64,000 nucleotides of DNA from Streptomyces sp. YPW6 (GCF_018866325.1 NZ_CP076457.1:5057001-5121000); one strand, 5' to 3'. Positions 44,916 through 54,508 are shown, counted from the stretch's first letter. Notes: generated by a model from the letters alone, not told the origin. Numbers and translations: made by a program.

Positions 44916-45643
44916 CGGGTACCTCCCACAGCGGTCGTGGCCGCGCTACGGCTCTTGAACAGGCCCTTCGCTCCGGTGTCCAGGCCGAGCCGCCGCTTGG
45001 CGCTCCGCTCCAGCAGATTCATCAGCATCGTCAGGGCGTACGCCAGCACGAAGTAGGCGGCCAGCAGGGTCAGATAGGCGGTCACCGTCTCGCCGGTGCG
45101 GTCGCGCAGCTGCTGCACCACCGTCATCAGGTCGGCCGCCGAGATCAGCCACAGCAGCGGGGTCGCCTTGAGCAGCTGGATCAGCAGGTTGGTGAAGCTG
45201 GGGATCATCTGCACCCACGCCTGCGGAAGGATCACCTTCCACAGCCGCCTGGCCGGGCTGAGGTTGAGGGCGATCGCCGCCTCGTACTGTCCACGCGGAA
45301 CGGAGTTGATGGCTCCCCGCACCACTTCGGCGCCGTACGCACCGAAGTTGAGGCCGAACGCGACCACCCCGCAGATGACCGGGGTCAGTTCGTAGCCGGT
45401 CACCAGCGGCATCGCGTAGTAGAGCCAGAACAGCTGGACGTAGAGGGAGGTGCCCCGGAAGAACTCCACGACCACCCGGGAGAACCCGCGGGCCAGGAGC
45501 AGTCTGCTGCCCGCCAGCAGCCCGAGCGCGAACGCCAGTGCTCCGGCCAGCAGCGCGCCCAGGACCGTGGCCTGGAGCGTCACCCACAGGCCGGACCGGA
45601 CGCGGGGGAGCTCCTCGACGAGGAGGGAGAAGAAGTCGTTCAT
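44912..45643 (-). CDS. ehuC: ectoine ABC transporter permease EhuC
   Basis: The protein has 243 residues, ATG at 45643. It has about five spans and the conserved loop AAIALNLSPARRLWKVILPQA. It follows ehuB by 22 bases and overlaps ehuD by 4 bases. Confidence 0.86.
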   Translation of the reverse strand: MNDFFSLLVEELPRVRSGLWVTLQATVLGALLAGALAFALGLLAGSRLLLARGFSRVVVEFFRGTSLYVQLFWLYYAMPLVTGYELTPVICGVVAFGLNFGAYGAEVVRGAINSVPRGQYEAAIALNLSPARRLWKVILPQAWVQMIPSFTNLLIQLLKATPLLWLISAADLMTVVQQLRDRTGETVTAYLTLLAAYFVLAYALTMLMNLLERSAKRRLGLDTGAKGLFKSRSAATTAVGGTR

Positions 45644-45665
45644 GCGTGCGCGCCCGCCCGCCCCG

Positions 45666-46568
45666 TCAGCCCTTGCACAGGTCCGCCGTCTTCAGGTCGG
45701 CGGGCGGGATCTCCGTCTCCCCGAACCCGTACGGCTCCAGCAGCTGCACATAGCGCGAGCGGTCGGAGACGATCTTCTTCAGCTCGCGGTTGAAGGAGTC
45801 CCGCAGGTCCTCGTTGCCCTTGCGGAACACCGCACCGCCGGGGGAGAACTGATCCTTGCCGTCCAGCTTCGGCACGAACGCCTCGGTGACCTCGGTGTCC
45901 GGGTTGGTCTTCGCCAGCCAGCGCAGCGAGATGCCGGTGAGGAGGAACGCGTCGATCCGGCCGCCCTTGACCGCGTCGGCCCCGTCCTGCGGCTTCTGGA
46001 GCGTCTTGATCCTGCCCTCGGAGATGCCGGCGCCCTTGGCGTAACTGCCCTCGACCGCACCGGACATCACGCCGATGGTGACCCCCGCCTCCTTCGCGGA
46101 CTCCAGGTCGGTGAGCTTCTTCGGGTTGCCCTTCTTCACCATCAGCGCGGTCGGCGATATGAACTCCGGCTCGGAGAAGATCGCGTTGCCGCAGCGCTCC
46201 GGGGTGATGGCCATGCCCGCGCTGACCACGTCGTACTTCCCGGCCTGGAGCCCGGGGATCAGCCCGTCCCACTCGGAGAGCGTCGGCTTCAGCTCGTCCA
46301 CCCCGAGCGCCTTGAAGATCTCCCGGTGCAGGGTCGGCGCCTCGCCCTTGAGCTCTTCGCCCTCCAGGTAGCCGTACGGGGCCTCGTTGGCGTACGCGAC
46401 CCGCACGAAGCCCTGCTTGCGGAGCTTGTCCAGGGCGCCCTCGCCGGTCGCGGAGTCGGAGTCGGTCTTGCTGCACGCGGTGAGGAGGCCGGGAACGACG
46501 AGGAGGCCCCCCACGGCCGCCGTTCCGTTGAGGAAACCCCGGCGGGACAGGTTCGGGAATTCAGCCAT
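45666..46568 (-). CDS. ehuB: ectoine-binding lipoprotein EhuB
   Basis: The protein has 300 residues. ATG 46568 follows AGGAG. A twin-arginine-like signal (SRRGFLNGTAAVGG) ends in a lipobox LLTAC, so it is a surface lipoprotein. The SBP_bac_3 domain begins GFVRVAYANEAPYGYLEG, the EhuB-type start of ectoine/hydroxyectoine binding proteins. Ectoine uptake gives osmoprotection or nutrient use. The promoter should lie in 46569-46792. Confidence 0.87.
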   Translation of the reverse strand: MAEFPNLSRRGFLNGTAAVGGLLVVPGLLTACSKTDSDSATGEGALDKLRKQGFVRVAYANEAPYGYLEGEELKGEAPTLHREIFKALGVDELKPTLSEWDGLIPGLQAGKYDVVSAGMAITPERCGNAIFSEPEFISPTALMVKKGNPKKLTDLESAKEAGVTIGVMSGAVEGSYAKGAGISEGRIKTLQKPQDGADAVKGGRIDAFLLTGISLRWLAKTNPDTEVTEAFVPKLDGKDQFSPGGAVFRKGNEDLRDSFNRELKKIVSDRSRYVQLLEPYGFGETEIPPADLKTADLCKG

Positions 46569-46792
46569 GGTTCGCAATCTCCTGGAGGTCGAACAGTCCG
46601 GACAGGGTGAGCGCCTGCCCGATTCCGTACGTCTATGCGGGCAGGCGGAGGCATGTAACCCAACAGTGGCCGGAAGGAGACCTTCCCGTGCCCGGGGGAG
46701 GGCGGAGCGCGACCGGGGATGTGCGGCGCGTGTTCCCCGTCGGTGGACGGTTCATGACTCCACGTCCGTCACTTCTGTGATCAGCTGGTGCC

Positions 46793-47260
46793 ATGGTTCC
46801 CCTATGGACAAGCGTCGTGGCGGTCGGGGGCACGCTCCTGGGAGCCGTGGTCACGCACCTCTTCCAACGCCTCACCGCCGCGCGCACGGAGAGGTTTGCC
46901 CGGTCGGAGGCGCTGCGGCAGGAACGCACCGCCACCTACAGTTCGTTCGCCGCCGCGGCGGAGGAGTACCGGCACGGGCAGGCGGGCCGCTGGTACCGCA
47001 AGGAGCGGGGCCGGACGGACGCCGAGTTCGTCGAGGCGCGCGACGAGGCCCACCGCCTGCGCACCGCCACCCGGCAGGTGCTCTACCGGGTCAAACTGCT
47101 CACCGACGACCCGGAGGTGGTCGGCGCCGCGGAAGAGGCCTACCGGTGCACGCGGGACGTCTCCACCGCCCGGGAGCAGGCCGAGCACGACGCGTTGGAC
47201 ACCGCGGCCAGGGAGGCCATCGAGGCGTTCGTCGTCCGGGCCGCGCCGCTCACCCGCTGA
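46793..47260 (+). CDS. hypothetical single-span protein with coiled coil
   Basis: The protein has 155 residues. One N-terminal membrane span (about 5-24, TSVVAVGGTLLGAVVTHLF) is followed by a long charged helix (LTAARTERFARSEALRQERTA) and helical regions. I see no enzyme motif. The layout is a common Streptomyces small protein of unknown role. It is convergent with the dehydrogenase gene and overlaps its end by 11 bases. Confidence 0.75.
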   Translation: MVPLWTSVVAVGGTLLGAVVTHLFQRLTAARTERFARSEALRQERTATYSSFAAAAEEYRHGQAGRWYRKERGRTDAEFVEARDEAHRLRTATRQVLYRVKLLTDDPEVVGAAEEAYRCTRDVSTAREQAEHDALDTAAREAIEAFVVRAAPLTR

Positions 47261-48257
47261 GCCGGCCGGGCCGGCCGGGGGACTTGCCGGCACCGGGGGA
47301 CGCGTCGAGGTCGGCGGAGGGGACGTAACCGCGCGCCTTGTCGACCACGTTGGGCAACGGCTCGTTCCGCGCCCAGCGTTCGTACAGCGCGACGAACTGC
47401 TCGCCCAGCCGGTCGCGCCACCCCACCGTGTCCCCGCTCAGATGCGGTGAGACCAGCAGCCCCGGTACGTCCCACAACGGGCTGTCCGGGCCCAGCGGTT
47501 CGTCCTCGAACACATCGAGCGCCGCGCCCGCGAACCAGCGGCGGTCCAGCGCGTCCACCAGATCGGCCTGGACCACGCTCGCTCCCCGCCCCACGTTGAT
47601 GAAACGCGCCGAGGGCTGGAGCAGGCCGAAGAAGCGGGAGTCGAACATCCCGCGCGTCGCGCCGGTCAGCGGGACCGCCGCGACCACCCAGTCCGCGCGC
47701 GCCGCCAGCCGGTCCAGATCCGCGGCCCCGTGGATGGTGCGCCGGGCGGTCCTCCCCACCAGGGCCACCGTGACCCCCAGGCCGTGCAGCAGCCGGGTGA
47801 TCTCCCGGCCGATGGGGCCCGCGCCGACGACCACCGCCCGGGAACCGGCCACCTGCTGCCCCTCGCGGTGGTGCCAGCGCCGCTCCCGCTGGAGCGCGAG
47901 GGTGCCCGGGAGGTCCTTGGCCATCGCCAGCACCAGCCCCGCCACGTACTCCGCGACCGGCCGCTCGAAGACGCCCCGCGCGTTGGTGACCACGGTGTCG
48001 GAGGCGACCAGCTCCGGGCAGAGCAGCCGGTCCACGCCCGTGCTCGCCGTGTGCACCCAGCGCGGCCGCCGCCCCGGCCCCGGCCAGGCCTCCCGTACGG
48101 CGTCCGACGCGAAGTCCCACACCAGCAGTACGTCGGCGGCCGGAAGCCGCTCGGCGAGCGTGGTGGCGTCCGCGTACCGCACGTCCGCCCGTCCGGTCAG
48201 CCGGCCGAGCCGCGGGGAGGGGGCGGCGTCGAGAACGAGCAGCACGGGATCCGGCAT
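47250..48257 (-). CDS. D-2-hydroxyacid dehydrogenase
   Basis: The protein has 335 residues, ATG 48257. The NAD-binding domain carries VVVGAGPIGREITRLL (about 140-155); catalytic Arg, Glu and His positions are represented by NVGRGASVVQ, DVFEDEPLGPDSPLW and SPHLSG. Members reduce 2-oxoacids to D-2-hydroxyacids. It is divergent from the racemase-like gene with a GTGACCG-type dyad between them, suggesting shared control. Confidence 0.88.
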   Translation of the reverse strand: MPDPVLLVLDAAPSPRLGRLTGRADVRYADATTLAERLPAADVLLVWDFASDAVREAWPGPGRRPRWVHTASTGVDRLLCPELVASDTVVTNARGVFERPVAEYVAGLVLAMAKDLPGTLALQRERRWHHREGQQVAGSRAVVVGAGPIGREITRLLHGLGVTVALVGRTARRTIHGAADLDRLAARADWVVAAVPLTGATRGMFDSRFFGLLQPSARFINVGRGASVVQADLVDALDRRWFAGAALDVFEDEPLGPDSPLWDVPGLLVSPHLSGDTVGWRDRLGEQFVALYERWARNEPLPNVVDKARGYVPSADLDASPGAGKSPGRPGRLSG

Positions 48258-48393
48258 GGGTGGTCGGCCCTCCGCGACGGAACGGACAAGATCGACCGCC
48301 CACGCTCGCAGCAGGTCACCGCCGCGTCAACGACGCCCGGCCGCGCGCCCCGGCGGCCGGGCGGGGGAATACTGGGAACAAGTCGGGGCAAGA

Positions 48394-48413
48394 GTGACCG
48401 GTCGCGCGGTCAC
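48394..48413. promoter_or_regulatory. GTGACCG-N6-CGGTCAC dyad in divergent promoter region
   Basis: Two perfect 7-base arms lie midway in the gap between the divergent dehydrogenase and racemase-like genes (48258-48537). It is a plausible operator for a shared regulator. Confidence 0.4.
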
Positions 48414-48537
48414 GGCCACCGGAGCGTCCGGAAGGCCGCGGCGGCCCCGGGGCAGCCCCGTGTCGGGCCGCCCGCCGCGAGCGGGCGAGGGGCCCGCCCG
48501 CCGCGCGGCGAGCCGTCGACGCACAGGAAGGGTGGAC

Positions 48538-49302
48538 ATGACGACCGTAGGACTTCTCTACCCGGGCCACGCCGCCGAGGACGACTTCCCACGGACCGAG
48601 ATCCTGCTCGACACCGACATCCGGCTGCCCCTGTTCTCCACCGAGACCGGTGAGGATGTCTACCGCGCCGACGCGCTGCGCGAGCAGGGCGCCCCCGGCC
48701 GGATCGCCGAGGGCATCGACGAGCTGCGCCTGGCCGGGGCCGAAGCGCTCGTCTGGGCCTCCAGCGGCGGCAGCTTCGGGCAGGGCTGGGAAGGCGCCCA
48801 CGAGCAGGTCGCCACGCTCGCCCGGACGGCCGGGCTGCCCGCCTCCAGCACCTCCATCGGCTTCGGCCACGCGGTACGGGAGCTGGGGGCCCGCCGGGTC
48901 GCCGTCGCCGGGCCCTACCCGGACGACGTCACCGGGCTCTTCGCCGCGTTCCTGGCGTCGGCGGGTATCGAGGTGGTGGCCGCCGCGTCCGGCGGGGCCG
49001 GTTCGTCGGCCGAGGCCGGAGCCTGGGGCCCGGACGAGGTGAAGCGGCTGGTGCGGGAGGCGGACCACCCGGACGCCGAGGTGGTGCTGGTCCCGGACAC
49101 CTCCCTGCACACCACCGCGTACGTCCCCGAGCTGGAGGAACTGCTCGGCAAGCCGGTGCTCACCGCCAACCAGGTCACGGTCTGGGAGGGGCTGCGCCTC
49201 GCCGACCGCCGGACCTGGGCCCCCACGCTCGGCACCCTGTTCGCCAGCCGCGAGCCGGTGCTGCGGCAGCTGGAGCCGAAGGGCATCGAGGTACGGGAGT
49301 AG
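48538..49302 (+). CDS. Asp/Glu racemase-superfamily protein lacking all cysteines
   Basis: The protein has 254 residues, ATG behind AGGAAGGG. It has the fold of maleate isomerase/EutA/arylmalonate decarboxylase: ALVWASSGGSFG and GFGHAVRELGARRVAVAGPYPDDV in the first half, PELEELLGKPVLTANQVTVW near the end. The two catalytic cysteines expected at those motifs are missing and there is no cysteine anywhere in the protein. Its enzymatic role is therefore unlikely to be classical racemisation or isomerisation. It is next to the ectoine region, where EutA-like proteins occur. Confidence 0.82.
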   Translation: MTTVGLLYPGHAAEDDFPRTEILLDTDIRLPLFSTETGEDVYRADALREQGAPGRIAEGIDELRLAGAEALVWASSGGSFGQGWEGAHEQVATLARTAGLPASSTSIGFGHAVRELGARRVAVAGPYPDDVTGLFAAFLASAGIEVVAAASGGAGSSAEAGAWGPDEVKRLVREADHPDAEVVLVPDTSLHTTAYVPELEELLGKPVLTANQVTVWEGLRLADRRTWAPTLGTLFASREPVLRQLEPKGIEVRE

Positions 49303-49409
49303 CCCGCCGGACCGGTGCCGGACCCCGGCGGGAATAAAACGGAGCCGCCCTCCTGTTGTTGCTCTCCGATACGCAGACGTACGACAGCAGCACCGGGAGA
49401 GGCCGACAC

Positions 49410-50552
49410 GTGGACGACATCCGAGGCGACGAGACCAGCGGCGACGCGAGCGGCCGGGCGGCCGACGGCGACGGGATCCGGGGCACCGCAGCCGGAACCG
49501 CCGCCGTTCCGCTGTCCGTTCTCGACCTGGTCACCGTGGGCCAGGGCCGCACCGCGAGCCAGGCCCTGCGCACCAGTGTGGAGATCGCGAAGCTCACCGA
49601 GAGCCGCGGCTTCCACCGCTTCTGGGTCGCCGAGCACCACTCGATGCCCGGGGTCGCCTCCTCCTCCCCGGCCGTGATCCTCGCGCACATCGCCGCCCAC
49701 ACCGGGCGCATCCGCCTCGGCTCCGGCGGGGTGATGCTGCCCAACCACGCCCCGCTGGTGATCGCCGAGCAGTTCGGCACCCTGGAGGCGATGGCGCCGG
49801 GCCGGATCGACCTCGGCCTCGGCCGGGCCCCCGGCACGGACGGCGCGACGGCGGCGGCGCTGCGGCGCAGCGACCGGCTCGACGAGGGCGCGGATGACTT
49901 CCCGCAGCAGCTCATGGAGCTGATCCGCTTCCTGGACGACGACTTCCCCGACGGGCACCCGTACGCCCGCATCCACGCCGTACCGGGTCCGGTCCAGGCG
50001 ACGTCGCCCGGCGGCGTGCAGTCCGCGCACCGGCCGCCCGTCTGGCTGCTGGGCTCCTCCGGCTTCAGCGCGCAACTGGCCGGGACGCTGGGGCTGCCGT
50101 TCGCCTTCGCGCACCACTTCTCGGCGCGGAACACCGTCCCCGCGCTCGACCTGTACCGCGAGTCCTTCCGGCCCTCCGGCGTTCTGGACGCCCCGTACGC
50201 CCTGATCGGGGTCTCGGCGCTGGCCGCCGACGACGAGCGCGAGGCCCGCCGCCAGGTGCTCACCGGGGCCCTGTCCATGGTCCGGCTGCGCACCGGCCGC
50301 CCCGGGCTGATCCCGAGCCCCCAGGAGGCGGCGGCTTACGACTTCTCCCCGATGGAGCGGGAGTTCGTCGACGGCTGGCTGGCCAACGTCATCCACGGCA
50401 CCGCCGACGAGGTCCGCACCGGTCTGGACGACCTGGCCAAGCGCACCGGCGCCGACGAGCTGATGATCACCGCCAACGCGCACGGCGGGGACGCGCGGCT
50501 TCGCAGCTACGGGCTGATCGCGGACGCGTACGGCCTGCCGAACGCCGCGTAG
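49410..50552 (+). CDS. LLM-class flavin-dependent oxidoreductase (MsnO8-like)
   Basis: The protein has 380 residues. GTG 49410 follows GGGAGAGG. The bacterial luciferase-like domain has LSVLDLVTVGQG, FHRFWVAEHHSMPGVASSSP, RIRLGSGGVMLPNHAPL and IDLGLGRAPGTD. The closest pattern is the MsnO8 type of LLM enzymes, which are monooxygenases or reductases of unknown substrate. The N-terminal 40 residues are Asp/Gly-rich and not part of the fold. Confidence 0.88.
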   Translation: MDDIRGDETSGDASGRAADGDGIRGTAAGTAAVPLSVLDLVTVGQGRTASQALRTSVEIAKLTESRGFHRFWVAEHHSMPGVASSSPAVILAHIAAHTGRIRLGSGGVMLPNHAPLVIAEQFGTLEAMAPGRIDLGLGRAPGTDGATAAALRRSDRLDEGADDFPQQLMELIRFLDDDFPDGHPYARIHAVPGPVQATSPGGVQSAHRPPVWLLGSSGFSAQLAGTLGLPFAFAHHFSARNTVPALDLYRESFRPSGVLDAPYALIGVSALAADDEREARRQVLTGALSMVRLRTGRPGLIPSPQEAAAYDFSPMEREFVDGWLANVIHGTADEVRTGLDDLAKRTGADELMITANAHGGDARLRSYGLIADAYGLPNAA

Positions 50553-50773
50553 GACCGGCCGTCGCACGGGCCCCGGGGGCGTCGGCTTGCGGTGGCCGTC
50601 CCGGGGGCGTCCCGGGGCGTCGGGGGCACGGGCTTGCGGCGGTGGTCCCGGGGCGCCCTGACGCGCGGGACGGCCCCGGTAGGTCCGAGGCGCGGGACGG
50701 CCCCGGGGCGCCCCGATGCGCGGTACGGCCCCGGTAGCCCCGCCGCGCGGGGTGGCACCGGCCGTCCCGGGCC
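50553..50773. repeat. GC-rich degenerate repeats between convergent genes
   Basis: GCGGGACGGCCCCGG or GCGGTACGGCCCCGG and GGTCCCGGGGCG-type blocks recur several times without a strict period. No gene is visible. It separates the LLM and c-di-GMP genes. Confidence 0.5.
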
Positions 50774-52738
50774 TCAGCCCTCCAGCGGCCGGGACCCGAT
50801 CAGTCCGGCGATCTGCTCCGGCGCCACGGCCCGCGAGTACAGCCATCCCTGCCCGGTGTCGCAGCCGATCCGCCGCAGCCGCTCCGCCTGCCCGGCCGTC
50901 TCCACGCACTCCGCGGTGACGGTCAGGCCCAGGCGGTGCGCCAGCTGCACCATGGCCTCCACAATCGTTTCGTCGGCGGGGCTCGGATGCGTACCGTCCT
51001 CGTACCGGAAGCCCTTCACGAACGCCCCGTCCAGCTTCAGTACGGAGACGGGCAGCCGGCTGAGGTAGGCGAGGTTCGAATACCCCGTCCCGAAATCGTC
51101 GATGGCGATCCGGACGCCCATGTCGCTCAACGCCTGGAGCGCTCTCAGCGGGCGGCCCCCCGAGCCCATCACCGCCGACTCGGTCAGTTCCAGCTGAAGC
51201 AGCCCGGGGGCGAGTCCGGTCTCGGCCAGGATCTGCGCCACGTCGGACACCAGGTCGGAGTCCCAGACCTGCCGTACGGCGACGTTGACGCTGATGAACA
51301 GCGGCGGCTCGTCCGGATGGTCCAGCTGCCAGCGGCGGGCCTGCCGGCACGCGGTGCGCAGCACCCACCGGCCGAGCTGGACGATCGAGCCGTCCTCCTC
51401 GGCGATCTGGACGAACCGATTCGGCGGCAGCACGCCGAACTGCGGGTGGTTCCAGCGCACCAGCGCCTCGACCCCGCGCAGCACTCCGTCCGCCATGCCG
51501 ACCAGCGGCTGGTACTCCAACGTGAACTCGCCGCGCTCCACGGCGGGCCGGAGCGTGGAGGACAGCGACTGGCGGGTCATGCGGTGGGCGTTGCGCTCGG
51601 GGTCGAACACCGTCCAGCGGGCCCGGCCGTCCGCCTTCGCCCAGTACAGCGTGGTGTCGGCGGCCTGCATCAGACCGGTGGGCGAGGTGCCCGCGGCGGA
51701 CCGCTCGACCACCCCGATCGACGCGGAGACCGAGAGCCGCTGGCCCGCCAGGTCGAACGGCTGCTGGAGCGCGGCGAGGACCGAGCGCGCCAGATCCGTC
51801 AGCTCCCGGGTGCCGGCCGAGTCCTCGACCAGGATCGCGAACTCGTCGCCGCCCAGCCGCGCCACCAGCCGGTTGCCCCCGGCGTTGCGGGAGGCGTCGT
51901 TCTCGGCGCAGTCGGTGAGCCGCGCGGCGACGGCGGCCAGCAGCCGGTCCCCGGTGCGGTGGCCCAGGGTGTCGTTGATGGCCTTGAAACCGTCCAGGTC
52001 CAGGTAGCACAGGCCGATCCGGGCGCCCTGCCGGGACGGCAGGGAGTCGTCCTGGTACGGCGGGGTCTCCAGGGCCGAGGCGAGGCGCTCGAAGAACAGC
52101 GTCCGGTTGGGCAGCCGGGTCACCGGGTCGTGCATCTGGAGATGGCGCAGCCGCTCCTGGAGCTCCCGCCGGTCGCTGATGTCCGTGACCGTCAGGAGCA
52201 CCCGCGCGGACTCCGCCGCCGAGGCTCCCGTCATCGGTACGACGGTGATCTCGGCCCACAGGAAGCGCCCGTCGGGGTGCTTGAGCCGACGCGTGCAGCG
52301 GAACCGGGAACGGCGGCCGAGGAGGACCTCGCGGTAGGCGTGCCAGGTGCGCTCGTCGCCGGCGAGGTCGAGCAGTTCGCACGCCTGCCGCCCGGCGAGG
52401 ACCGCCGCCGCGGTCCCCAGGAGCCCGCCGAGCGCCTCGTTGGCCCGTACGACATGGCCCCGGCCGTCGACGACGCCCATGGGGAGCGTGGCGGCGTTGA
52501 ACGCGGCCCGGTAGTCGCGCAGCTCGGCTGCGGTGGAGTCGGGTCCGGCCCCGGCGGGACGGGCCCGGGCGGCGTCGCTCCGGGAGGAATCGGCCCCGGC
52601 GGGATCGGCGCCGGCGGGATCGGTCCGGGTGGGGCCGGTCCCGGCCGCGGCCGTCGTATGACGCTCCGTGACCGGCGCGGCGGGCGCGCCCGGGGCCGTG
52701 CCTGCCGAGGCCCTCGGCCCTTCGGAGGTTCCGCTCAC
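50774..52738 (-). CDS. cdgA: PAS-GGDEF-EAL c-di-GMP turnover protein (CdgA-like)
   Basis: The protein has 654 residues, GTG 52738 behind GGGAG. An Ala/Pro/Asp-rich start with ADPAG repeats, then a PAS domain (about 70-190), GGDEF (RLGGDEFAILVED) and EAL (GVEALVRWNHP, NVAVRQ, ELTESA, DDFGTGYS, KLDGAF, ECVET) domains. All motif residues of both catalytic sites are present, so it can in principle make and break c-di-GMP. In Streptomyces the PAS-GGDEF-EAL protein CdgA is a BldD-controlled developmental protein; the symbol rests on that architecture and general neighbourhood. Confidence 0.85.
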   Translation of the reverse strand: MSGTSEGPRASAGTAPGAPAAPVTERHTTAAAGTGPTRTDPAGADPAGADSSRSDAARARPAGAGPDSTAAELRDYRAAFNAATLPMGVVDGRGHVVRANEALGGLLGTAAAVLAGRQACELLDLAGDERTWHAYREVLLGRRSRFRCTRRLKHPDGRFLWAEITVVPMTGASAAESARVLLTVTDISDRRELQERLRHLQMHDPVTRLPNRTLFFERLASALETPPYQDDSLPSRQGARIGLCYLDLDGFKAINDTLGHRTGDRLLAAVAARLTDCAENDASRNAGGNRLVARLGGDEFAILVEDSAGTRELTDLARSVLAALQQPFDLAGQRLSVSASIGVVERSAAGTSPTGLMQAADTTLYWAKADGRARWTVFDPERNAHRMTRQSLSSTLRPAVERGEFTLEYQPLVGMADGVLRGVEALVRWNHPQFGVLPPNRFVQIAEEDGSIVQLGRWVLRTACRQARRWQLDHPDEPPLFISVNVAVRQVWDSDLVSDVAQILAETGLAPGLLQLELTESAVMGSGGRPLRALQALSDMGVRIAIDDFGTGYSNLAYLSRLPVSVLKLDGAFVKGFRYEDGTHPSPADETIVEAMVQLAHRLGLTVTAECVETAGQAERLRRIGCDTGQGWLYSRAVAPEQIAGLIGSRPLEG

Positions 52739-53124
52739 CGCTCGCTCCCGCTGTGAAGGTCGTTGTGAACTGGTGGGGTCGGACTGGCCGCCGGGTGGTG
52801 GTCCCGTGAAGGGGCCCGTTCCACGCGGGAAAGCGTGGTGAAGCATAGAGGGTGCCGCGTCGGCCGTTCCAGCTCACCGTTCGGTCCGGGCCACCGTGCG
52901 CGGCCGGAAGTGAGCGGCATCAGTCGTTCCGCTTTGCCCGGTCCTGGTCAATTCTGCGCGGATCTGTTTCATCGGGCGGCTGGACTGACTGACGGTGACG
53001 TTCCGTGAAGGTGTGGGTGGCGATTTTGACCGCTGACCCGTGTGGGGCAGCACAACAGGGCGTGGCGTGGTGAAGCGGCACAGGGTGGACGGGATGGAGC
53101 GTTTTTCCCCACCCGGAGGTCGAT
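52739..53124. other. divergent promoter region of cdgA-like and M6 protease genes
   Basis: The 386-base gap has no gene with a credible ribosome site. It should hold both divergent promoters; I see no convincing BldD box or operator by eye. Confidence 0.4.
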
Positions 53125-54366
53125 GTGCCGTCCCGTCGCGGGCCCGGGGGAGCGGAACGGCCGCCCCTGCGCAGTCTGGCCGCCGCCGCCACCTCCCTGC
53201 TGGCGCTCGCCGCCATGTCCCTCGTCGCCGGCCCCGCCGCGGCCGCCACGGGTGACGCCACCTCCTGCGCCCTGCCCCGGACGGCGGCCCACCACTCGCT
53301 CGGGCTGAACACCTGGAACGCGGCCTACCCGCGCCCGGATCAGAGCCTCGACGCGGTCATGATCTTCCTGTCCTTCCCGGACTCCGAACCCGTGCTCACC
53401 CCCGAGGTGCTCACCGCCGACCACTTCCCCGCCACCACCCGCTTCTTCGAGCGCGCCAGCTACGGCCGGTTCACCCTGCGCCCGCACCCGCAGCGGAGCT
53501 GGACGCGGATGCCGCGCGACTCCACCTGGTACGCCATAAAGCGGGACTGGAACGCCGAGCGGCGCACCGCCTACCTCCGGGACGCCATCGCCGCCGCCGA
53601 CGACGACGTGGACTTCTCCCGGTACGACGTGGTCTACCTGGTGGCCGACCCGGACGCCCCCGGTGTCGACTCCGACGCCACGAAAGTCGTCAACTTCGAC
53701 CGGCCGCTGCGCGCCGACGGCCATGACATCCGGCGCGTCGTCACGGTCTTCGAGCAGCACCCGCCCGACCGCAACGTCCTCGCCCACGAGACCGGCCACG
53801 TCTTCGACCTGGCCGATCTCTACCACCGGCCCACCGACGGCGAGGGCGACTGGGACACCTACGTCGGCGACTGGGACGTCATGGGGAGCCAGTTCGGCCT
53901 CGCCCCCGACCTGTTCGGCTGGCACAAGTGGAAGCTCGGCTGGCTCGGCGGCCGGCAGGTCGTCTGCGTCCAGGGCTCGGCCGACCTCACCCTGGAACCG
54001 GTCGCCGCCGCCCCGGTGCCCGGCGGCTCGATCGGGACCCGGCTCGCCGTCGTCCGTACCGGCTCGGACAGCGCCCTGGCCATCGAGGCCCGCAGTGCCA
54101 CCGGCAACGACCGGGGCACCTGCGCGGAGGGCATCCTGATCTACCGCGTCCGCAGTGAGACGGCCTCCGGTGGCGGACCCGTCGAGGTCGTCGACACGCA
54201 TCCGGAGACCGGGGCGTGCTGGGACCGATCGGTCTACCCGCCGCTGGCCGACGCCCCGCTCGGGGTCGGCGAGACCTTCACCGTCCCCGGCGACGCGACC
54301 CGTGTCGAGGTCGCCGACCGCACCCCGTCGGGCTCCTGGACCGTCCGGATCACCGCCGGGGTCTGA
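53125..54366 (+). CDS. secreted M6-family metalloprotease domain protein
   Basis: The protein has 413 residues, GTG behind CGGAGG. The signal peptide (about 15-42) is followed by a zinc protease domain with HETGHVFDLADLYH (His221, Glu222, His225) and the Met-turn-like WDVMGSQ, as in M6 immune-inhibitor-A-like proteases. The C-terminal part has paired cysteines and is probably a beta module. It would act outside the cell on proteins. It ends just before a hairpin shared with the convergent tRNA-Lys. Confidence 0.88.
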   Translation: MPSRRGPGGAERPPLRSLAAAATSLLALAAMSLVAGPAAAATGDATSCALPRTAAHHSLGLNTWNAAYPRPDQSLDAVMIFLSFPDSEPVLTPEVLTADHFPATTRFFERASYGRFTLRPHPQRSWTRMPRDSTWYAIKRDWNAERRTAYLRDAIAAADDDVDFSRYDVVYLVADPDAPGVDSDATKVVNFDRPLRADGHDIRRVVTVFEQHPPDRNVLAHETGHVFDLADLYHRPTDGEGDWDTYVGDWDVMGSQFGLAPDLFGWHKWKLGWLGGRQVVCVQGSADLTLEPVAAAPVPGGSIGTRLAVVRTGSDSALAIEARSATGNDRGTCAEGILIYRVRSETASGGGPVEVVDTHPETGACWDRSVYPPLADAPLGVGETFTVPGDATRVEVADRTPSGSWTVRITAGV

Positions 54367-54395
54367 AACCTCCCCGCCGGTCCCGGCGCAACACG

Positions 54396-54427
54396 AAGAA
54401 GCCCCCCGCTGTCGCGGAGGGCTTCTT
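54396..54427 (-). terminator. terminator of tRNA-Lys copy 3 and M6 protease gene
   Basis: AAGAAGCCCCCCGC (54396-54409) pairs with GCGGAGGGCTTCTT (54414-54427), one mismatch, 4-base loop. Confidence 0.75.
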
Positions 54428-54434
54428 CTGTCTG

Positions 54435-54508
54435 TGCGCCGTCAGGGACTCGAACCCCGGACCCGCTGATTAAGAGTCAGCTGCTCTAACCAACTGAGCT
54501 AACGGCGC
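54435..54508 (-). tRNA. tRNA-Lys (CTT), copy 3
   Basis: Third identical 74-base copy, anticodon CTT, minus strand. Its 5' end overlaps the last 10 bases of the upstream minus-strand ORF. Confidence 0.95.
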
